Shown: positions 1-5,347 of the stretch, piece after piece
How positions within the stretch are numbered: position 1 is the stretch's first letter
Layout: each line of letters starts with the position of its first letter
Assembly (NCBI GenBank): GCA_030146445.1
Contig: JASLBT010000135.1
Coordinates: 1 to 6,274 of the forward strand
Length of the DNA stretch: 6,274 bases
Direction: 5' to 3'
Source of the DNA: Segetibacter sp.
GTDB taxonomy: Bacteria; Bacteroidota; Bacteroidia; Chitinophagales; Chitinophagaceae
The notes under the pieces: model-generated
Database searches by the model: none
What the model was told of the DNA's origin: nothing
The model's input: only the letters and a program-made list of their open reading frames with translations
Made by a program: the position numbers and the translations under genes

Positions 1-45
1 CGGCAAGTCACAACAAGATGAGCTTAATTAAATGCACCAACTTCA

Positions 46-73
46 TTTATCATTCAGCATTTAACATTCAACA
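46..73. repeat. Imperfect 14-bp tandem repeat downstream of lptD
   Basis: Two adjacent 14-base units, TTTATCATTCAGCA (46-59) and TTTAACATTCAACA (60-73), differ at two positions. They sit 22 bp beyond the lptD stop codon. No terminator-like stem with a T tract is seen beyond lptD in bases 1-95, and no gene can be supported there. Confidence 0.5.
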
Positions 74-95
74 TAATCTCCGTTCTCTTGGCTGA

Positions 96-2888
96 CTACA
101 TGGAAGAAAAAGTTCTTGCCCGGTTAATCTTCAGATCGCGAAGGATACCCGACTTGGGATTAATTGACACGTTGAAGGAACGGTAAAGGCCGATCGGCGT
201 TAGATTAATTGACATTTGCCAGCAGTGCATTTCCCTGGAGATAAACATGGTTAAAGTTTGGATTTTACTCGTGCGGAAATCATAATAGGTACTTCCCCCC
301 ATCTTCCACCTCGGGGTCAGACTAAAATCCCCGTTCACACTTACGTTCGAATTGATCTCGGTAGTGAACCGGCTGAAATCAACCGACAATACCCGGTTGA
401 AGTTCAGTGAATACGACAACGATACGGACCATGGAATATTAAAGTCGGTATATTCAGCAGGATTGCTCCGCACGTAATCCAGTTGTCGTTGCTGTTCATC
501 AGGTGTCATAAACTGATCCTGCGGCAGGCGTTGTTCATCGGTGCGGCCATCTTTACTTTTGCTCTTGAACTGGGTGGACATTGCGACACTGCCACCAGTG
601 ATTCTACCCGGATTGAAACGCCCGCTGTTCCAGGCAAGTTCCTTGCTGCGGAAGCCCTGCGCCGTTGTCCCGTAAGGATCGAGCACCGCATTTGCCGTAA
701 TGTTTATCTTTTCAAAAAGGTTACTCCGCAGGTATAAGCTAAACGGCGAAAGCTGAAAACTATCTGCCATTAGATTGTAGGCACTGCTAAAGCCAAAACC
801 ATCGATCAGCCTTACTTTGCGGCTCGCGCCGGCAGCAGTGTCTTTCTTGTCGCGTACTTTCATTTCAAGCGTATTGTCGATACCAAACGATACGCCCCCA
901 AACACACGCTGGCCGGTACTGAGTGCGCCGGTTATATCAGAGAAGTATTGGTAGGTGTTCAATGTGTCGTTCACCTTTACCAGCGAGTAATTACGCCTGT
1001 TCAAATCAGGCTTATAGTTTAAGCTTAAGGTAGGGCGTACCTCGTGACGGATAGCCTGTACTTTATTGGTCTTTTTAAACTGGTAGGTTCCGAATATGCG
1101 CGTGTTTGCCGAGAGACTAAAGTTCATGTCGCGCTCCATATAAAAACCCCGCGTCGTACGTAGCGCGCCTCTTTTTGATGCAGTGTCGTAATACCTTTGA
1201 AAAGCCTGGCCATACCAACGTTCGCTATACGAAACTCCCGGTGCTACTTGTATGGGCCCGAGTTGCGGCAGAGATAGTGTGATGGGAACATTGTGCGTTG
1301 CGCTCCACTGCGCGGTATCCAGTAAACGCTGTAACAATGGCCTCCCAAACAGCGTATCGGAACCATAAAAAGATACCTGGTTTTCCAGGCTGCCGGTATA
1401 GCCTATGCCCAGCTTCTCATACCATTTTGGCGTACCCACCTGCTCTTCTTTTTGAAAAGGATAAAACGTTACGGCATTAAAACTAACGGAAGGTAGCCGC
1501 AGGTTGATCAACCCGGTATTGCTATTCTGGTCGTGGTTCGCGCTTAAGGTGAGGTTATATTTTCCCCGCCAATCTTTGCTGTACGTAATAGACGACGACA
1601 GTTGGTTCTGAAAGTTCTGGTAACTGTTGTTTGGCACCAGCCGGTTAAATTTGGTGCTGCCTGCATTTACGTTTGCTGAAAAACTGGAGCCGGGACGAGA
1701 TTTCGCATCACGGGTATGATTCCAACTAATCTGGAAACCATTTTGGGTATTGAACTCTTCTTTTGAAAGTATGCTGGTATTTAGAGAGCGGGTTCTTTGA
1801 AGTGCAAGGTTTAGGCCACCGGTATAACGGTAGCGCTTCATGTACCTGGGTGATATATTCAGGTTCCAGCCACCATAACTGTAAATATTGGAACGTACCG
1901 TTACATCAAGGTTATCGTTGACCACTTTATAATAGCCAAGCCCTTCAATGCCTAACCCAAAACTTTCATTGGAGGCAAATGACGGAGGTAATATTCCCGA
2001 GTGCCTGCCACGGCTTAGCGGGTAAATGCCGAAGGGAATGCCTATGGGTACCGGCACCCCTTCAAACTCCGGGAACGCAGGTCCCGACACCGCAAGCTTT
2101 TTGTTTACAATTTTCATCTTGCGCGTGCGGAAAGCAAAGTGCGGTGTATCAAGGTTACATGTAGTAAAGCGACCGTGCCATGCAAACAATTCATCGTTGT
2201 TTATCTTTTTTACGCGTTCGGCAAAGACAAACATCTCGCCCTCCTGCAGGTAGCTGCTCTTAGTTAGTCCTTTTTCAGTCTTCAGGTTGTATACAATACT
2301 ATCGCTGAAACTCGTCATACCCCCTTGCACCAACTTTGGTTTGTCCAGTGGGTTGCCAAGCGTATCCCGGTCGCCATAGGCATAAACCAGTTGCTTCTCC
2401 TGTTCGAGCTTTATTGTAGCTGCCGTTAGCTCAAGATCACTATACCTGGTAGTGGCTTTACCATACAATATAAACTGGCGGGTTGGAATAATAAGTACAC
2501 CGCTGTCTGCAGCAGCATAGGTTACCGGTGCATCGAGGGTATCTTTAGAAACCTTGAAGTCCAGCGTATCGATCATCCTGATTTTTCCGGTATCATTTCG
2601 AAAGGCAGTGTCTCCCGCTTGCTGGTCGGTTGAACGTTGTAGAGTGTCTGTAGAACGAGTGGTATCAGTTGAAAGACCGAATGTATCGGCAGTTAGCGTT
2701 TGCGAAGTGGTTGGCCGGGGAGTAGTTGTTTTTCGGGCAGGCACTGTATCAGCGGTTGTTTGCTCTTCAACCTGATGATATTTCCGCGGTTCATACTTAG
2801 CGTTTAGAGAGAACGTTATTATGAAAACATTGAGAACTACCAACCCGGCTGAAAACCAATTTGCCCTAACTTTACAACGATTACTCAT
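96..2888 (-). CDS. lptD: LPS-assembly outer-membrane protein LptD (Bacteroidota type)
   Basis: LptD is the outer-membrane barrel that, with LptE, inserts lipopolysaccharide into the outer leaflet. The 930-residue product starts with a signal peptide (about residues 1-30, hydrophobic GLVVLNVFIITFSLNA). A Thr/Asp-rich low-complexity stretch follows (about 42-120), then an OstA/LptA-like beta-jellyroll region (about 125-260). The family signature at the jellyroll-barrel junction is plain: TTCNLDTPHFAFRTRKMKI (242-260), the PVPIGIPFGIYPL strand (279-291) and RHSGILPPSF (295-304). The remainder, to 930, is alternating aromatic/polar barrel sequence, including NIPWSVSLSY (817-826) and a C-terminal NPKSGILRDLKINR (910-923). 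The mature chain has only two cysteines, Cys244 and Cys889. It is longer than E. coli LptD (784 residues), partly through the N-terminal linker. The ATG at 2888 is chosen because it directly precedes a good signal peptide; no Shine-Dalgarno is seen, as is usual in this phylum. It is divergent from the amidase pair. Family assignment is firm; LPS specificity is inferred from the family. Confidence 0.93.
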   Translation of the reverse strand: MSNRCKVRANWFSAGLVVLNVFIITFSLNAKYEPRKYHQVEEQTTADTVPARKTTTPRPTTSQTLTADTFGLSTDTTRSTDTLQRSTDQQAGDTAFRNDTGKIRMIDTLDFKVSKDTLDAPVTYAAADSGVLIIPTRQFILYGKATTRYSDLELTAATIKLEQEKQLVYAYGDRDTLGNPLDKPKLVQGGMTSFSDSIVYNLKTEKGLTKSSYLQEGEMFVFAERVKKINNDELFAWHGRFTTCNLDTPHFAFRTRKMKIVNKKLAVSGPAFPEFEGVPVPIGIPFGIYPLSRGRHSGILPPSFASNESFGLGIEGLGYYKVVNDNLDVTVRSNIYSYGGWNLNISPRYMKRYRYTGGLNLALQRTRSLNTSILSKEEFNTQNGFQISWNHTRDAKSRPGSSFSANVNAGSTKFNRLVPNNSYQNFQNQLSSSITYSKDWRGKYNLTLSANHDQNSNTGLINLRLPSVSFNAVTFYPFQKEEQVGTPKWYEKLGIGYTGSLENQVSFYGSDTLFGRPLLQRLLDTAQWSATHNVPITLSLPQLGPIQVAPGVSYSERWYGQAFQRYYDTASKRGALRTTRGFYMERDMNFSLSANTRIFGTYQFKKTNKVQAIRHEVRPTLSLNYKPDLNRRNYSLVKVNDTLNTYQYFSDITGALSTGQRVFGGVSFGIDNTLEMKVRDKKDTAAGASRKVRLIDGFGFSSAYNLMADSFQLSPFSLYLRSNLFEKINITANAVLDPYGTTAQGFRSKELAWNSGRFNPGRITGGSVAMSTQFKSKSKDGRTDEQRLPQDQFMTPDEQQRQLDYVRSNPAEYTDFNIPWSVSLSYSLNFNRVLSVDFSRFTTEINSNVSVNGDFSLTPRWKMGGSTYYDFRTSKIQTLTMFISREMHCWQMSINLTPIGLYRSFNVSINPKSGILRDLKINRARTFSSM
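2529..2765 (-). repeat. Low-complexity DT/STD-repeat linker inside lptD
   Basis: Residues 42-120 of the LptD product form a Thr/Asp/Ser/Pro-rich segment between the signal peptide and the first jellyroll strands. The dipeptide DT recurs about eight times. At residues 73-88 (bases 2625-2672) the short unit STD recurs three times, twice preceded by R (LSTDT, RSTDT, RSTDQ). It is probably a flexible periplasmic linker. No domain is recognised in it. Confidence 0.6.
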
Positions 2889-2899
2889 AAGTAGTAAAA

Positions 2900-2907
2900 C
2901 AAAAATA
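2900..2907 (-). promoter_or_regulatory. Candidate Bacteroidota -7 box for lptD
   Basis: On the minus strand this reads TATTTTTG, an exact match to the Bacteroidota -7 consensus TAnnTTTG. It lies only 11 bp from the lptD ATG, so a transcript starting the usual few bases downstream would have a very short leader. No TTG-type -33 element is visible at the expected spacing. The call rests on one short AT-rich motif and could be chance. Confidence 0.3.
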
Positions 2908-2921
2908 GAGCTTTAGCGCTT

Positions 2922-2930
2922 TATGATTTG
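2922..2930 (+). promoter_or_regulatory. Weak candidate -7 box for the amidase pair
   Basis: TATGATTTG resembles TAnnTTTG but has three rather than two spacer bases. It lies 27 bp before the preferred ATG of the first amidase, a sensible promoter distance. A short direct repeat GCTTTA-GC-GCTTTA (2910-2923) overlaps its left edge. No -33 element is apparent. The 69-bp divergent gap must hold the start signals for both directions unless they lie inside genes. Confidence 0.2.
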
Positions 2931-2957
2931 TGAAGATACCCTTAATAGACCTTGAAT

Positions 2958-3959
2958 ATGCCCAAAAAAAACTTAGTCGCAATACTTTGTATTTTCTTTA
3001 TTACATGTTTAACATCTTTCAACGAACACACTGAACCTGAGGCACAAAAAGAGACAATAAAAGCACAAAGAGAACCCCTTAAAACAATAATCATCGACGC
3101 CGGACACGGTTATCCCGATGGCGGTGCACATGGTAAATACAGTAATGAGGCCGACATTACTCTAGCAGTTGCCAATCAATTAAACCAACGATTAAAGCAG
3201 GTACTCCCCGATTGTAATATTTTGATGACCCGTACTACGCCAAACCTGCCCGACGGAAATACCGACCGGAACAAAGCAAATCGTTACCGGGCACAGATGG
3301 CTAACGATAACCACGGTGACTTATTTATCGCTATACACGTCAACTCCTTAAAACAACGTTACGGAAGAAGAATTGAAGGCTATCGTAAGCAGACCTATTA
3401 CGTGTATACCGGCAAAAAAAAGAACCGGAAAAGGGTGGCTAAAACGCGTACCGTGCCAATTTACAAATCTTTCAAACTCGCCTGCAACCGCAAGGGTACT
3501 GAAACCTACATTTGGGCGGTAGATAAAAATGACCAGAAAAAGAGTTCCGTCGGGTCTAAGGACGACCAGGAAGATATGTTTGGGGAAGAGGCTGACTCCA
3601 CCTTCTCCTTTTTCGATTCCCCGGAGGCAAAGATCCTTGCTGCGTTACGTACCAAAAGATATTTCGACAGAAGCCGGCTTATGGCTTCGCTGGTTGAAGA
3701 CGAGTTTAAAAAAGAAGGCCGGCCAAGTTATGGCGTAAAGCAAAGAAATAACCAGGGGATATGGGTACTACAGGCGACTAATATGCCCAGCATATTGGTA
3801 GAAACAGGTTTTATTTGCGACCCTGAAGAAGAAGATTACTTAAACAGTGAAAAAGGCGTAAACGAAGTTTCTTACGCCATCATGCGTGCAGTGCTTCGTT
3901 ACAAATCTGCCCTGGATAATTCGCCGCTTCCCGCTGCCGACAGTACGTTTACCAGGTAA
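2958..3959 (+). CDS. Secreted N-acetylmuramoyl-L-alanine amidase (Amidase_3), first paralog
   Basis: This is a zinc hydrolase predicted to cut the amide bond between N-acetylmuramic acid and L-alanine of the peptidoglycan stem, in the periplasm. Numbered from the ATG at 2958 (333 residues), it has a signal peptide (about 1-21, KKNLVAILCIFFITC). A single catalytic domain follows from about 42. The zinc ligands are His50 in IIIDAGHG, Glu64 in SNEADITLAVA and His127 in LFIAIHVNS; the catalytic Glu282 lies in SILVETGF. No AMIN, SPOR or LysM targeting domain is present. I prefer ATG 2958 to the in-frame TTG at 2952, which would add only two residues. Two oddities stand out: an insertion between His127 and GTETYIW (180-186) carrying a very basic run (153-164), and loss of the R-E-N motif kept in the downstream paralog. 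A8 runs occur at the 5' end and inside the insertion. It is followed after 27 bp by the second amidase, very likely co-transcribed. Confidence 0.92.
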   Translation: MPKKNLVAILCIFFITCLTSFNEHTEPEAQKETIKAQREPLKTIIIDAGHGYPDGGAHGKYSNEADITLAVANQLNQRLKQVLPDCNILMTRTTPNLPDGNTDRNKANRYRAQMANDNHGDLFIAIHVNSLKQRYGRRIEGYRKQTYYVYTGKKKNRKRVAKTRTVPIYKSFKLACNRKGTETYIWAVDKNDQKKSSVGSKDDQEDMFGEEADSTFSFFDSPEAKILAALRTKRYFDRSRLMASLVEDEFKKEGRPSYGVKQRNNQGIWVLQATNMPSILVETGFICDPEEEDYLNSEKGVNEVSYAIMRAVLRYKSALDNSPLPAADSTFTR

Positions 3960-3986
3960 TCAGTCACCCGCAATAATAGCAAGAAT

Positions 3987-4973
3987 ATGTCAAGTCAACC
4001 CAATACTACGAATTCGTTCAGCAGTAGCCGGAAGATTAAGCTGTTGATGATCGTTCCGGCGTTATTGATGCTGTGCTTTCAATCCGGCGACCTTTATGGT
4101 TCGAAACCCCCGTCCCAACGTCCCCGCTTGAAAAAAATCATTATAGATGCGGGTCACGGGGGACACGATGGCGGGGCATCAGGCAGGTTTTCGAAAGAAA
4201 AAGACGTTGCGCTTGCGGTTGCCTTAAAGCTGGGTAAACTCCTGCACGAAGAAATGTCGGAGCTGGAAGTTCTGCTAACCCGTACAACCGATATTTTCCA
4301 TAGTCCCGTCACAAAAGCCAACATTGCCAATTACAACAAGGGCGACCTGTTTATTTCTATTCATTGTAACGCCGCGGCTCCGGTTCGGCATTCCGAGCTT
4401 ACAGGTTATCGCACGGAAACCTACTATACCGGCAAAGGACGGAAGCGGAAGAAGCACACCCGGAAAGTTCCGGTATATCGTACCTGGACCACTCCCAGTC
4501 AATCGAAGGGCACTGAGACCTACATCTGGGGTGCCCACAAGACCGGCCTGAAAGAAAAGGCGATGCGCGAAAATGAAGCACTGTACCTGGACAGCGCTAC
4601 CGCGAACTTTGTAAAAGACTTCGACCCGAATTCGCCCGAGAAAATGATACTGTATTCGCTAAAAACGCAGCAATATTTCAACAGGAGTGCAAACCTCGCC
4701 ATCACTGTGGAAGACGAGTTTAAAAAAGTTGGCCGGATAAGCCGGCAGGCACAACAAAGGCAGGTGGGAATTTGGGTATTGCAGGCCGTCGCAATGCCGA
4801 GTATCCTGGTTGAAACGGGTTTTATCACCAATCCCGAGGAAGAAGCCTATCTCAATAGTGAAGACGGGCAGTCCGAAATCGTTCGCTGTATTGCACAGGC
4901 CATTAAACGTTACAAATATTCATTGGATAATCAAAAAATCAATACCACAAATCCCGTAACGACAACCAGGTAG
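3987..4973 (+). CDS. Secreted N-acetylmuramoyl-L-alanine amidase (Amidase_3), second paralog
   Basis: This 328-residue peptidoglycan amidase is paralogous to the gene just upstream. It has a Ser/Asn-rich n-region, then a signal/anchor segment (RKIKLLMIVPALLMLCFQSG, about 15-34) and a single Amidase_3 domain from about 48. The zinc ligands are His57 (IIIDAGHGGHDGG), Glu71 (SKEKDVALAVA) and His126 (LFISIHCNA); the catalytic Glu276 is in SILVETGF. The two proteins share the basic insertion (here residues 148-160), KGTETYIW, VEDEFKK.GR, IWVLQA, MPSILVETGFI, and the ending (SLDN near the tail, last codons ACC AGG). This points to tandem duplication. Unlike its partner it keeps RENE (194-197), where AmiB/AmiC-type enzymes carry an autoinhibitory glutamate. 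The start ATG lies 27 bp after the previous stop with no Shine-Dalgarno. A strong terminator follows the stop by about 40 bp. Confidence 0.93.
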   Translation: MSSQPNTTNSFSSSRKIKLLMIVPALLMLCFQSGDLYGSKPPSQRPRLKKIIIDAGHGGHDGGASGRFSKEKDVALAVALKLGKLLHEEMSELEVLLTRTTDIFHSPVTKANIANYNKGDLFISIHCNAAAPVRHSELTGYRTETYYTGKGRKRKKHTRKVPVYRTWTTPSQSKGTETYIWGAHKTGLKEKAMRENEALYLDSATANFVKDFDPNSPEKMILYSLKTQQYFNRSANLAITVEDEFKKVGRISRQAQQRQVGIWVLQAVAMPSILVETGFITNPEEEAYLNSEDGQSEIVRCIAQAIKRYKYSLDNQKINTTNPVTTTR

Positions 4974-5011
4974 TGCCCCTGGGGAGATCAATACGCGCTG
5001 CGGTAACCGAT

Positions 5012-5045
5012 AAAAACCCGATTCTCCACGGGTTTTTCTTTTTTG
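5012..5045 (+). terminator. Rho-independent terminator of the amidase pair
   Basis: A perfect 9-bp stem is formed by AAAAACCCG (5012-5020) and CGGGTTTTT (5029-5037), with an 8-base loop ATTCTCCA. It is followed by the T-rich tract CTTTTTTG. It lies about 40 bp after the stop of the second amidase and should end that transcript. The downstream mlaD-like gene therefore probably depends mainly on its own promoter. Confidence 0.85.
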
Positions 5046-5280
5046 TACCGGGCATTTTTTTCTACCCCCGGCATCGTTGCGTCGCACACTTGTACAGTTG
5101 GCTCTTTTTGCAACTGGTAGTTGCCTCGTTAAGCCATGAGGGGTTTTCGCGCGACCTGTGGTCTTTCTCATTCATAATCAGCCTACACGTGATCACATTT
5201 TTGTGCCATACGAGCCAAATAAAAAGTCGATGGCGAAAAAGCGGTAGCACACCGCGCCGAAACCGGCAACCATTTATCCG

Positions 5281-5288
5281 TATTTTTG
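5281..5288 (+). promoter_or_regulatory. Candidate Bacteroidota -7 box for mlaD-like gene
   Basis: TATTTTTG matches TAnnTTTG exactly and lies 59 bp before the ATG of the MlaD-family gene, downstream of the terminator, where a promoter is expected. It is the same octamer seen before lptD. No TTG-type -33 element is visible at the usual spacing, so the call is tentative. Confidence 0.4.
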
Positions 5289-5326
5289 TTCAAACCTTAT
5301 TGGTGGCTTAGTTTTTTATACTACAG

Positions 5327-5340
5327 ACTTTTACAAAAGT
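5327..5340. repeat. Inverted repeat in the mlaD-like 5' leader
   Basis: ACTTTT-AC-AAAAGT is a perfect 6-bp inverted repeat with a 2-base centre, ending 7 bp before the ATG. The loop is too small for a stable RNA hairpin with all pairs formed. If functional, it is more likely a dimeric protein-binding site or a short stem that opens at the centre. It could also be chance in AT-rich DNA. Confidence 0.3.
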
Positions 5341-5347
5341 TATATTC

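Larger units (their letters stand above)
4974..5347. other. 374-bp intergenic region between the second amidase and mlaD-like gene
   Basis: This stretch holds a terminator near its left end and a candidate -7 box plus a small inverted repeat near its right end. Between about 5046 and 5280 I see no convincing gene on either strand. The open frames there are low-complexity, lack a credible start, and read through the terminator. Small structures include a perfect 6-bp hairpin GCAACT-GGT-AGTTGC at 5110-5124 and overlapping palindromes CACGTG and GTGATCAC at 5186-5196. A short RNA gene cannot be excluded from sequence alone. Confidence 0.6.

Noticed and set aside
1..95. Possible end or start of a neighbouring gene at the left edge
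   Set aside because: Only short open stretches are present in any frame, with no recognisable protein tail or start, so no call is made.
483..737. Plus-strand open frame of 84 codons opposite lptD, and other short frames in the lptD and amidase genes
   Set aside because: They are shadows of strongly supported genes and have no independent start or domain evidence.
2952..2957. TTG at 2952 as the start of the first amidase
   Set aside because: An ATG two codons later directly precedes the signal peptide and is the more usual start.
2964..3010. Lipoprotein signal in the first amidase (FITC before Cys17)
   Set aside because: The residues before the cysteine (Phe, Ile, Thr) do not fit a good lipobox; an ordinary signal peptide is more likely.
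3416..3422. A-AAA-AAG slippery heptamer in the first amidase, in the phase used by programmed -1 frameshifts
   Set aside because: A -1 shift meets a TAA within about seven codons and would give a protein lacking the catalytic glutamate. The heptamer is absent from the paralog. It is most simply explained by the Lys-rich insertion.
4973..5311. Open frame of 112 codons on the plus strand after the second amidase
   Set aside because: It starts on a GTG overlapping the amidase stop codon and reads through the strong terminator. It encodes a Phe/Arg-rich product with no recognisable domain.
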